The translations under genes and the position numbers were made by a program. Below the pieces are notes generated by a model, which ran no database searches, was not told the origin of the DNA, and saw only the letters and a list, made by a program, of their open reading frames with translations. Source: Modestobacter italicus (lineage in GTDB: Bacteria; Actinomycetota; Actinomycetes; Mycobacteriales; Geodermatophilaceae). Taken from it: DNA of 64,000 nucleotides. Below, one piece after another: positions 35,265-42,966 of this stretch. Numbering within the stretch: the stretch's first letter is position 1; every line of letters starts with the position of its first letter. The DNA is taken from assembly GCF_019799965.1 (NCBI RefSeq), contig NZ_JABGCJ010000008.1:62001-126000 (forward strand), read 5' to 3'.

Positions 35265-36809
35265 TCAGTCGGTGAAGACCTCGATCTGGGCGCCCATCTC
35301 CACCAGGCGCTCGTAGAGCTGCTCGTAGCCGCGGGCGATGATGTCGACGTTGCGCAGCACCGAGGAGCCCTTGGCCGCGAGCATCGCCAGCAGGATGCAG
35401 ACCGCCGGGCGCAGCGCGGGCGGGCAGACGATCTCCGCGCCCGACCACCGGGTCGGCCCGGACACCAGGACGCGGTGCGGGTCCAGCAGCCGGACGTCGG
35501 CGCCCAACCGGGTGAGGTCGGACAGGTGGATCGCCCGGTTGTCGTAGACCCAGTCGTGGATCACCGTCTCGCCGGTCGCGGTCGCCGCGATCACCGCGAA
35601 GAACGGCAGGTTGTCGATGTTCAGCCCCGGGAACGGCATCGGGTGCACCTTGTCGATCGGCGCCCGCAGCTGGGAGGGGTGGATGGTGATGTCGACCAGC
35701 CGGGTGCGGCCGTTGTCGGCCGGGTACTCCGGTGACAGCTCGTAGCGCAGGCCCATCTCGGTGAGGGTGGCCAGCTCGATCTCCAGGAACTCGATCGGCG
35801 CGCGCCGCACGGTGAGCTCGGAGCTGGTGACGATGCCCGCGGTGAGCAGGCTCATCGCCTCGACCGGGTCCTCGCTGATCGTGTAGTCGACGTCGGCGTC
35901 GAGCACCGGCCGGCCGGTGACCACCAGCGTCGTCGTCCCGAAGCCGGCGATCTGGACGCCGAGCTTCTCCAGGTACAGGCAGAGGTCCTGGACCATGTAG
36001 TTCGGGCTGGCGTTGCGGATCGTCGTGGTGCCGTCGTGCCGGGCCGCGGCCAGCAGGGCGTTCTCGGTGACGGTGTCGCCGCGCTCGGTCAGCACGATGG
36101 TGAGGTCCCGGCCGTCGACGCGGGTGACGCTGGCGTGGTACTCGCCGGCGTGCGCCTCGACGTCCAGGCCGAAGGGGCGCAGCGCGATCATGTGGGGCTG
36201 CACGGTGCGGGTGCCCAGGTTGCAGCCGCCGGCGTAGGGCAGCTCGAAGGTGTCCGCCCGGTGCAGCAGCGGGCCCAGGAACATGATGATGCTGCGGGTG
36301 CGCCGGGCGGCGTCGGCGTTGATCGCGGTCAGGTCCAGCTGGTCGGGGACCAGCAGGGTGAGGTCCCGGCCGGCGTCGTCCCAGGTGGCCGAGACGCCGA
36401 TGGAGGTCAGGACGTCGAGGATCCGGTCGACCTCCACGATCCGGGAGACGTTGCGCAGCGTCGTCCGGCCGCGGTTGAGCAGCGAGGCGCACAGCAGCGC
36501 GACGGCGGCGTTCTTCGACGACTTGACCGTGACGCTGCCCGACAGCGGGGTGCCGCCGCTGACCCGCAGGTGGGTGGGGCCGGTGCGGCCGACGGTGATG
36601 AGCTCGCTCTCCAGCGCGGCGGACAGCCGGCCGAGCAGCTCCAGGGTCAGGTTCTGGTTGCCCTGCTCGATGCGCGCGACTGCGCTCTGGCTGGTGCCGA
36701 GCCGTTCGGCGAGCTGGGCCTGGGTGAGGCCGTGGTGCCGGCGCGCGTCGCGCACCAGGCCGCCGATCTGGCGGAGGGACTGGCCGGTGGCTTCCTCGGT
36801 GAGCGTCAT
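35265..36809 (-). CDS. MurA-family enolpyruvyl transferase with N-terminal XRE DNA-binding domain
   Basis: The protein has 514 residues. Residues about 10-75 form an XRE helix-turn-helix (GLTQAQLAERLGTSQSAVAR, then IEQGNQNLTLELLGRL). The rest is a MurA/EPSP-synthase fold that would transfer enolpyruvyl to UDP-GlcNAc. MurA-like residues retained are SSKNAA (substrate Lys-Asn), the catalytic Cys in GGCNLGTRTV, Asp in FPGLNIDN and Arg in DNRAIHLSDL. The E. coli Asp-Leu-Arg motif (Asp369) reads Ala-Leu-Arg here (CPPALRPAV). Related fusions exist in Streptomyces. It may be a regulator that senses cell-wall precursor rather than the main MurA. An inverted repeat lies 13 bases upstream of the ATG. 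Confidence 0.85.
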   Translation of the reverse strand: MTLTEEATGQSLRQIGGLVRDARRHHGLTQAQLAERLGTSQSAVARIEQGNQNLTLELLGRLSAALESELITVGRTGPTHLRVSGGTPLSGSVTVKSSKNAAVALLCASLLNRGRTTLRNVSRIVEVDRILDVLTSIGVSATWDDAGRDLTLLVPDQLDLTAINADAARRTRSIIMFLGPLLHRADTFELPYAGGCNLGTRTVQPHMIALRPFGLDVEAHAGEYHASVTRVDGRDLTIVLTERGDTVTENALLAAARHDGTTTIRNASPNYMVQDLCLYLEKLGVQIAGFGTTTLVVTGRPVLDADVDYTISEDPVEAMSLLTAGIVTSSELTVRRAPIEFLEIELATLTEMGLRYELSPEYPADNGRTRLVDITIHPSQLRAPIDKVHPMPFPGLNIDNLPFFAVIAATATGETVIHDWVYDNRAIHLSDLTRLGADVRLLDPHRVLVSGPTRWSGAEIVCPPALRPAVCILLAMLAAKGSSVLRNVDIIARGYEQLYERLVEMGAQIEVFTD

Positions 36810-36822
36810 CGCCGGGCAGGAT

Positions 36823-36838
36823 ATCTCACAGATGAGAT
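36823..36838. promoter_or_regulatory. Inverted repeat at the start of the HTH-MurA gene
   Basis: ATCTCA, CAGA, TGAGAT forms a perfect 6-4-6 inverted repeat, AT-rich within GC-rich DNA. It begins 13 bases upstream of the HTH-MurA start codon and 46 bases before the divergent small membrane gene. Autoregulation by the XRE domain is likely. Confidence 0.6.
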
Positions 36839-36884
36839 GCGGACGGAACTGGCGCGGAGGACGAGCGGGCGGCCACGATGCGGC

Positions 36885-37100
36885 ATGGGGATCTTCTGGG
36901 CGGCGATCGTGCTCCTGCTGGCCGGCCTGCTCGTCGCGGGCTGGGTCATGGACCGCGCCGTCCGGCGGCGTGGCTCGCGGGTCGTCCACCACTCCGAGAT
37001 CTGGCGGGAGGTCCGGGAGGGCAACCGGGACGCCCGGGTCGCCGACCCGCGGGTGAGGGACACCTCCTGGACCAGCTGGAACCGCCGCAACCGGAGCTGA
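36885..37100 (+). CDS. Small single-pass membrane protein
   Basis: This 71-residue protein has one N-terminal helix (IFWAAIVLLLAGLLVAGWVM) followed by a basic cytoplasmic tail (MDRAVRRRGSRVVHHSEIWR, then REGNRDARVADPRVRD). No family is recognised. The ATG at 36885 has only a distant GGAGG. It is divergent from the HTH-MurA gene and shares its 75-base control region. Confidence 0.6.
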   Translation: MGIFWAAIVLLLAGLLVAGWVMDRAVRRRGSRVVHHSEIWREVREGNRDARVADPRVRDTSWTSWNRRNRS

Positions 37101-37184
37101 GATCCGGACCGCCCGCATGCCGGTGCGGGGGACAACCGACATGATGGACGGGCCGTTCCCGGCCCCGTCTGCGAGGAGATCCCC

Positions 37185-37796
37185 GTGTCCGACACCCCGG
37201 CACCGACCGGTTCCGTTGCTCATCCCGAGCTGCTGGCCGTCTACCTCAACGACCACCTGGCGTCCTCCACCGGCGGCATCGAGCTGGTCAGCCGGATGAT
37301 CGGGGTGCACCGCGGCGGCCCGCACGAGGCGGGGCTGCGGCAGCTGCTCGAGGAGCTGCGCGAGGAGAAGTCCGCGCTGGACGGGCAGATGCGCACGCTC
37401 GGCATCGCGGTGCGGCAGTACAAGCAGGCCGGGGTGTGGCTGGCCGAGAAGGCCAGCCGGCTCAAGTTCAACGGCCACCTGCTCAGCCGGTCGCCGCTCA
37501 GCGACCTGGTGGAGTTCGAGTTCCTGGCCTCGGCCGTGCGCGGCAAGCGCAGCGGCTTCGAGACACTGCGGATCGCCGCGACCGTGGACAGCCGGATCGA
37601 CGCCGCGCTGCTCGACGGGCTGATCCAGCAGGCCAACCGTCAGCACGACTGGCTCACCGAGGTGCGCCGGGACGTCGCCGCCGCCGTCTTCGGCGGCGAC
37701 CCGGGGGCACCGGACGCCGCGGCCGACGGCGGCAACGGCGACGGCGGTGGCGGCGATGACGACGGCACCGGCGGCCGAGGAGCCGACCGCGGCTGA
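37185..37796 (+). CDS. Conserved helical protein of unknown function
   Basis: This 203-residue protein is predicted to be four helices. Landmarks are LLAVYLNDHLASSTGGIELV, KASRLKFNGHLLSRSPLSDL, then LVEFEFLASAVRGKRSGFET. Charged heptad-like helices fill the gaps, and the last 30 residues are Gly/Asp-rich and disordered. I recall the pattern LYLNDHL...KLNG...RSPLS from other actinobacterial hypothetical proteins, perhaps ferritin-like, but without metal ligands that I can identify. GAGGAG precedes the GTG start. Confidence 0.7.
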   Translation: MSDTPAPTGSVAHPELLAVYLNDHLASSTGGIELVSRMIGVHRGGPHEAGLRQLLEELREEKSALDGQMRTLGIAVRQYKQAGVWLAEKASRLKFNGHLLSRSPLSDLVEFEFLASAVRGKRSGFETLRIAATVDSRIDAALLDGLIQQANRQHDWLTEVRRDVAAAVFGGDPGAPDAAADGGNGDGGGGDDDGTGGRGADRG

Positions 37797-37841
37797 GCCC
37801 CGCCGCTGCGCGGGGCGGACAGCGGCGGTAGACACGTGGCC

Positions 37842-38594
37842 ATGTGCCACGACCACGACAGCCGCCCGCCCGCCCCGCCGCGCTCCGGCGACGTCACCGA
37901 GCGCGGCACCCTCACGCTCACCGCCGCCGACGGCAACCGGCTGTCCGCCGCCTACGCCGCGCCGGCCGCCGAGCCGCGGGCCGGCGTCGTCCTGCTGCCG
38001 GACATCCGCGGGCTGCACCCCTACTACGTGGCGCTGGCCGAGCGGTTCGCCGAGGCCGGCCTGCCGGCGGTGGCCATCGACTGGTTCGGCCGGACGGCGG
38101 GGATCGCCGAGACCGGCACCCGCGCGGAGGACTTCGACTGGCAGACGCACATCCCGCAGACCACGCCGGCCGGCGTCGACACCGACACCACCGCCGCGAT
38201 CGAGTACCTGCGCAGCCGCACCCGGCCGGACCTGCCGGTGGTCACCGTCGGCTTCTGCTTCGGCGGCAGCCACGCCTGGCGCCAGTCGGCCGGGCCGCTG
38301 GACCTGGCCGGCACCGTCGGCTTCTACGGTCGGCCGAGCCTGGTCGGGGACGCAGCTTCCGGGGCCCGCAAGCCGGTCGTGATGATCATCGCCGGTGCGG
38401 ACACCGCCACCCCGGTGGAGGAGCAGCTCCAGCTGGCCGCCACGATGCGGGCCGCCGGCGCGGACGTGGACGACGTGGTCTACGAGGGCGCACCGCACTC
38501 GTTCTTCGACCGGGCGTACGGCGAGTGGGCGGAGGCCTGCCAGGACGCCTGGCGGCACGTGCTCGCCCTCACCGACCGGGTCGCCGCCGGCTGA
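37842..38594 (+). CDS. Dienelactone hydrolase family protein
   Basis: This 250-residue alpha/beta hydrolase has the dienelactone hydrolase catalytic triad: Cys139 in GFCFGGSHAW, Asp in AGADTATP and His in GAPHSFFDRAYGEW. The N-terminus MCHDHDSRPPAPP is typical of an actinobacterial subgroup, which is why the ATG at 37842 is preferred to the GTG six bases earlier. It has no signal peptide. Neighbouring genes do not suggest an aromatic pathway, so the substrate is unknown; an esterase or lactonase role is likely. Confidence 0.88.
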   Translation: MCHDHDSRPPAPPRSGDVTERGTLTLTAADGNRLSAAYAAPAAEPRAGVVLLPDIRGLHPYYVALAERFAEAGLPAVAIDWFGRTAGIAETGTRAEDFDWQTHIPQTTPAGVDTDTTAAIEYLRSRTRPDLPVVTVGFCFGGSHAWRQSAGPLDLAGTVGFYGRPSLVGDAASGARKPVVMIIAGADTATPVEEQLQLAATMRAAGADVDDVVYEGAPHSFFDRAYGEWAEACQDAWRHVLALTDRVAAG

Positions 38595-38643
38595 GCTCCA
38601 CCCGTCCGGGGCACTGCCGGGCGCCGCCCGCCGCCGGCCGACC

Positions 38644-38649
38644 TACCCT
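38644..38649 (+). promoter_or_regulatory. -10 element for leaderless transcription of the ankyrin gene
   Basis: TACCCT ends seven bases before the GTG at 38657, and no ribosome site is present, which suits a leaderless mRNA. Confidence 0.45.
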
Positions 38650-38656
38650 CGACCTC

Positions 38657-39067
38657 GTGAGCGAGCAGCAGCAGCAGGGACCGGCCGAGCCCATCGAGCA
38701 GGGCGTCCTCGACCTGGCCGCGCGGGTGTTCGACCTGGCCCGCGGCGGGGCGACCGCCGAGCTCGTGGAGTACCTGGACGCCGGGGTGCCGGCGAACCTG
38801 ACCAACCACAAGGGCGACACCCTGCTGATCCTGGCCGCCTACCACGGCCACCCGGAGACGGTGCGCGCCCTGCTGGAGCGCGGGGCCGACCACGGCCGGA
38901 TCAACGACCGGGGGCAGACCCCGCTGGCCGCCGCCGTCTTCAAGCAGTCCGCCGAGACGGTGCAGGCGCTGGTCGCCGCCGGAGCCGACCCGGACGCCGG
39001 GCAACCCAGCGCGCGGGCCACCGCGCAGTTCTTCGACCTGCCGGAGATGGCCGCGCTGCTGGGCTGA
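38657..39067 (+). CDS. Ankyrin-repeat protein
   Basis: This 136-residue protein consists of a short N-terminal helix and about three ankyrin repeats. The units are NHKGDTLLILAAYHGHPETV, NDRGQTPLAAAVFKQSAETV and a degenerate GQPSARATAQFFDLPEMAAL. Such small proteins mediate protein-protein contacts; in other actinobacteria they are often found next to catalases or hydrolases. No signal peptide is present. It follows the dienelactone hydrolase gene. Confidence 0.88.
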   Translation: MSEQQQQGPAEPIEQGVLDLAARVFDLARGGATAELVEYLDAGVPANLTNHKGDTLLILAAYHGHPETVRALLERGADHGRINDRGQTPLAAAVFKQSAETVQALVAAGADPDAGQPSARATAQFFDLPEMAALLG

Positions 39068-39083
39068 GCCTGATCGCGGGCGC

Positions 39084-39653
39084 TCAGCCCTGGGCGCGCA
39101 GCACCCGGAGCAGGCCGGTCAGTCCGCGGCGGAGCGCGTCGAGCTCGTCGGGGTCCAGTGCCTGCAGCACCGTGGCGTCGGTCTCGACGTCGGCGGCCAT
39201 CAACCGCCGCACCACCCGGACGCCGTCCCGGGTGGGGGAGAGGACCTTGCCGCGGCCGTCCCGGGTGTCCGGTGACCGGTCGACCATGCCGGCCCGCACC
39301 AGCCGGTCGACCAGGCCGGTGGTGGTCGCCGGGCTGACCCCGAGCAGCTCGCTGAGCAGCAGTGGCGTCGCCGAGCCCTCGACGACCAGGAACGTCAGGC
39401 AGCGCAGTTGCTGCAGGGTGAGCGGGGTGTCCAGCAGCGGCTCCAGCCGCCGCCGCATGCCGTGGTCGCCCACCTCCGCGCCCAACCGCAGCACGGCCTG
39501 GACGTCGGCGGGCAGCTCGCGCCAGTGCGCCGGCCACTCCTCCGGCACGGCGCAGCCGGCCGCGGGGACGGCGTCGGCGTCCACCGGTCCGTCGTCGGTC
39601 GTTCGCCCGGGCGTTGCGTGGGGGCCCACCTCGCCGTCGGGGTGCGTCGACAT
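39084..39653 (-). CDS. MarR-family repressor
   Basis: This 189-residue protein has an unconserved 40-residue N-terminus, then a MarR winged helix: LTLQQLRCLTFLVVEGSATP, LLSELLGVSPATTTGLVDRL, and the wing VDRSPDTRDGRGKVLSPTRD. It is divergent from the RND efflux gene, and a 21-base palindrome lies between them, so it probably represses the pump and itself until a ligand binds. The ATG at 39653 has GGAGGAGG just upstream. Confidence 0.9.
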   Translation of the reverse strand: MSTHPDGEVGPHATPGRTTDDGPVDADAVPAAGCAVPEEWPAHWRELPADVQAVLRLGAEVGDHGMRRRLEPLLDTPLTLQQLRCLTFLVVEGSATPLLLSELLGVSPATTTGLVDRLVRAGMVDRSPDTRDGRGKVLSPTRDGVRVVRRLMAADVETDATVLQALDPDELDALRRGLTGLLRVLRAQG

Positions 39654-39688
39654 GCTGCCTCCTCCGGGGAACTCTCGACCCCAGACGG

Positions 39689-39709
39689 TAGTTTGCTCCA
39701 CGCAAACTA
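39689..39709. promoter_or_regulatory. MarR-type operator
   Basis: TAGTTTGC, TCCAC, GCAAACTA is a perfect inverted repeat with 8-base arms, midway between the divergent marR and RND genes. Its outer ACTAT could form part of the -10 element for the pump. Confidence 0.75.
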
Positions 39710-39743
39710 TCCCCCCGACCGGCTCCCGGGCCGTGGAGGAAGC

Positions 39744-42700
39744 GTGTCCCGTCTCGCCGTCCTGTCCCTGCGCAACCGAGCCCTGGTCGCGCTGGCGACC
39801 ATCGCCGTGCTCGTGTTCGGCCTCATCTCGGCGGGGTCGCTGAAGCAGGAGCTCATCCCGAGCCTGCAGATCCCCGCAGCCGCCGTGGTCGCCGCCCAGC
39901 CCGGCGCCTCGCCCGACGTGGTGGAGCGCCAGGTCGTACAGCCACTGGAACAGGCGATCGGCACGGTGGACGGCGTGGTCGCCACCACCTCCACGGCCAG
40001 CACGGGGCTCGCGACGGTCACCGTCGAGCTGGAGTACGGCTCGGACATCGACCGGGCCACCGCCGCGCTGCAGACCGCGGTCAGCCGGGTGCAGGCCCAG
40101 CTCCCGGCCGACGTCGAGCCGCAGGTGCTCGCCGGGTCACTGGCCGACCTCCCGGTCGTCCAGCTGGCCATCGCAGCGCCGGGGGACACCGCAGCGCCGG
40201 GGGGCACCGCAGCGCCGGGGGGCACCGCCGCGCTCTCCGACCGGATCGAGGCATCCGTCGTCCCGTTGTTCGAGCAGGTCGAGGGCGTCCGTGACGTGAC
40301 GGTCACCGGAGCCAGCGAGCCCCGGGTGCAGATCACGCTCGACCAGGCCGCTCTCGCCGCCGCCGGGGTCTCGCCGGCCGCGGTCTCCACCGTGCTGGAG
40401 GAGAACGGCGTGGTGCTGCCGGCCGGCACGGTGACCGAGGGCGAGCAGTCCCTCCCGGTGCAGGCCGGGGACCGGCTGACCTCGGTGGAGGAGCTCCGCG
40501 CGCTCCCGTTGAGCGGCGCCGGTGGCGCGGTCGTCGCACTGGGCGACGTCGCCACGGTGGAGCTGGGTGAGGCGCCGGCGACGTCCTACTCGCGGGTCGA
40601 CGGCCAGCCGGCGCTCTCGGTCGGGCTCACCCAGACCCCCGACGGCAACACCGTCGACATCTCGCACGCAGTCGAGGAGCTGCTGCCGCAGGTGCGGGAG
40701 CTGCTGGGTGAGGGCAGCACGGTGGCCGTGGTGTTCGACCAGGCGCCGTTCATCGAGGAGTCGATCGAGGGCCTGGCCACCGAGGGTGGGCTCGGGCTGC
40801 TGTTCGCCCTGGTCGTGATCCTGGTGTTCCTGGCCTCGGTGCGGTCCACGCTGATCTCCGCGGTGTCGATCCCGGTGTCGCTGTGCGTCACCTTCATCGG
40901 CCTGCAGGTGGCCGGCTTCTCGCTGAACATCCTCACCCTGGGCGCGCTGACCGTCTCGATCGGCCGGGTGGTCGACGACTCCATCGTGGTCATCGAGAAC
41001 ATCAAGCGGCACCTGTCCTACGGCGAGGCGCGCACCAAGGCCATCCTCGGCGGTGTCCGTGAGGTGGCCGGGGCGATCACCTCCTCCACCATCGCCACCG
41101 CGGCGGTCTTCCTGCCGATCGCGCTGGTCGGCGGCCTGGTCGGTGAGCTGTTCCGGCCCTTCGCGCTCACCGTCGCCATCGCCCTGCTCGCCTCGCTGGT
41201 CGTCTCGCTGACCATCGTCCCGGTCATCGCCTCGGGGTTCCTGAAGGCACCGGAGACCGACCGGGAGGACACCGCGGAGGTGGCCCGCGAGCGGGAGGCA
41301 GCCGAGGCGGCCGAGCGGCGCACCTGGTTGCAGCGGCTGTACGTACCGGCGCTGCGCGGCGTGCTGGCGCACCGTCGCTGGACCGTCGCCGGTGCGCTGG
41401 CCGTCTTCGTCGGCACCCTGGCGCTCACCCCGCTGCTGCAGACCAACTTCATCGGCGACGCCGGCGAGGACACCGTCACCGTCACCGCCGCCTACCCGGC
41501 CGGCACCAGCCTGGCCGCCCAGGACGAGCGGGCCCGGGTGCTGGAGAGCGCGCTCGGTGAGCTCGCCGGGGTGGAGACGGTGCAGACCACGGTGGGCTCG
41601 GCCGGCGGGTTCGCCGCCTTCAACGGCGGCGGTGGCACGCCCACGGCCACCTTCGCGCTGACCTTGACCGAGGACGGCGACCCCGAGGCGACCCGCGAGG
41701 AGATCCGGGACGTCGCGCAGGAGCTCGAGGACGTCGGCGAGGTCACCGTGGCCGCCGCCGGCTCCGGGTTCGGCAGCTCGACGGTCGACGTCCTCGTGCA
41801 GGCCGCCGACGCCGACGTGCTGGCCGAGGCCGCCGACCAGGTGCAGCAGGCGGTGTCCGAGGTGCCCGGGGCGACCGACGTCACCAACGACCTGTCGGCC
41901 GGGCTGCCGGTCGTGCAGGTGGACGTCGACCCGGTCGCGGCGGCGCAGGCCGGGCTGACCGCGGCGCAGGTTACCCAGACCCTCGCCGGGCTCACCAACG
42001 CCGTCCCGCTCGGGGAGATCGACGTCGACGACGCGAGCACCCCGGTGTACCTCGACCCGGTGCAGGCCCCGGAGACCGTGGAGCAGCTGCGCGCGGTCGT
42101 CCTGCCGACGGCCGGCGGGCCGGTGCCGCTGACCTCGCTGGCCACCGTGGCGGAGGTGCAGGCGCCCAGCTCGATCAGCCGGGTCGACGGCGAGCGCAGT
42201 GCGACCGTGTCGGCGACCCCGGCCGACGCCGACCTCGGTTCGCTGACCACCGCGCTGCAGTCGGCGATCGACGAGCTGGACCTGCCGGCCGGCGCCGAGG
42301 TCTCCATCGGCGGCGTCGCCGCTGACCAGAGCGAGGCCTTCGCCGACCTGGGGCTGGCGTTGGTGATCGCCATCGTGATCGTCTACCTGGTGATGGTGGC
42401 GACCTTCCGCAGCCTGGCCCAGCCGTTCATCCTGCTGGTCTCGGTGCCGTTCGCCGCGACCGGTGCGCTGCTGATGCTGCTGGTCACCGGCACCCCGCTG
42501 GGCGTGCCCGCGCTGATCGGCGTGCTGATGCTCATCGGCATCGTGGTGACCAACGCGATCGTGCTGATCGACCTGGTCAACCAGTACCGGCAGCAGGGGC
42601 TGCCGCTGGCCGAGGCGGTCAGCGAGGGCGCCCGCAAGCGACTGCGGCCGATCGTGATGACGGCCGCGGCCACGGTGCTGGCGCTGACCCCGATGGCGTT

Positions 42701-42902
42701 CGGGCTGACCGGTGGCGGGGTGTTCATCTCCCAGCCGCTGGCCCTGGTGGTGATCGGCGGGCTGATCAGCTCGACGGTGCTCACCCTGCTGCTGGTCCCG
42801 GTGCTCTACACCGCGCTGGAGACCCGTCGCGAACGCCGCGCGGCCAAGCGCGCGGGCAAGGCGGAGCGTCCGGCCGAGCCCGCTGAGCTGCAGCCGGCCT
42901 GA
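39744..42902 (+). CDS. RND-family efflux transporter, HAE1/AcrB-like
   Basis: This 1052-residue pump uses the proton gradient to export hydrophobic compounds. The layout is one N-terminal helix (ALVALATIAVLVFGLISAG), a large extracellular loop, five more helices, a second large loop and six helices. The proton relay Asp pair is in IGRVVDDSIVVIENIKRH. The symmetrical GIVVTNAIVLIDLVNQYRQQ is in the second half. No adaptor or outer-membrane protein gene is nearby, as expected for a single-membrane organism. Three tandem 18-base units insert AAPGxT repeats in the first loop. The adjacent MarR gene is the likely regulator. Confidence 0.92.
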   Translation: MSRLAVLSLRNRALVALATIAVLVFGLISAGSLKQELIPSLQIPAAAVVAAQPGASPDVVERQVVQPLEQAIGTVDGVVATTSTASTGLATVTVELEYGSDIDRATAALQTAVSRVQAQLPADVEPQVLAGSLADLPVVQLAIAAPGDTAAPGGTAAPGGTAALSDRIEASVVPLFEQVEGVRDVTVTGASEPRVQITLDQAALAAAGVSPAAVSTVLEENGVVLPAGTVTEGEQSLPVQAGDRLTSVEELRALPLSGAGGAVVALGDVATVELGEAPATSYSRVDGQPALSVGLTQTPDGNTVDISHAVEELLPQVRELLGEGSTVAVVFDQAPFIEESIEGLATEGGLGLLFALVVILVFLASVRSTLISAVSIPVSLCVTFIGLQVAGFSLNILTLGALTVSIGRVVDDSIVVIENIKRHLSYGEARTKAILGGVREVAGAITSSTIATAAVFLPIALVGGLVGELFRPFALTVAIALLASLVVSLTIVPVIASGFLKAPETDREDTAEVAREREAAEAAERRTWLQRLYVPALRGVLAHRRWTVAGALAVFVGTLALTPLLQTNFIGDAGEDTVTVTAAYPAGTSLAAQDERARVLESALGELAGVETVQTTVGSAGGFAAFNGGGGTPTATFALTLTEDGDPEATREEIRDVAQELEDVGEVTVAAAGSGFGSSTVDVLVQAADADVLAEAADQVQQAVSEVPGATDVTNDLSAGLPVVQVDVDPVAAAQAGLTAAQVTQTLAGLTNAVPLGEIDVDDASTPVYLDPVQAPETVEQLRAVVLPTAGGPVPLTSLATVAEVQAPSSISRVDGERSATVSATPADADLGSLTTALQSAIDELDLPAGAEVSIGGVAADQSEAFADLGLALVIAIVIVYLVMVATFRSLAQPFILLVSVPFAATGALLMLLVTGTPLGVPALIGVLMLIGIVVTNAIVLIDLVNQYRQQGLPLAEAVSEGARKRLRPIVMTAAATVLALTPMAFGLTGGGVFISQPLALVVIGGLISSTVLTLLLVPVLYTALETRRERRAAKRAGKAERPAEPAELQPA
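40173..40226 (+). repeat. In-frame 18-base tandem repeat in the RND gene
   Basis: There are three consecutive 18-base units beginning GCAGCGCCGGGGG at 40173, 40191 and 40209. The second and third are identical, and the first differs by one base. They encode AAPGDT, AAPGGT and AAPGGT, a flexible insert in the first extracellular loop. Confidence 0.9.
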
Positions 42903-42912
42903 GGTCGAGTGC

Positions 42913-42966
42913 GCAGTCCCGGTCGCCCGGCGCGGCGTGTCCGCGCGCGCCGGCGACCGGAACTGC
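42913..42966. terminator. Terminator hairpin between convergent RND and MFS genes
   Basis: GCAGTCCCGGTCGCC (42913-42927) pairs with GGCGACCGGAACTGC (42952-42966) with one mismatch, and the GC-rich interior can pair further. Confidence 0.75.
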
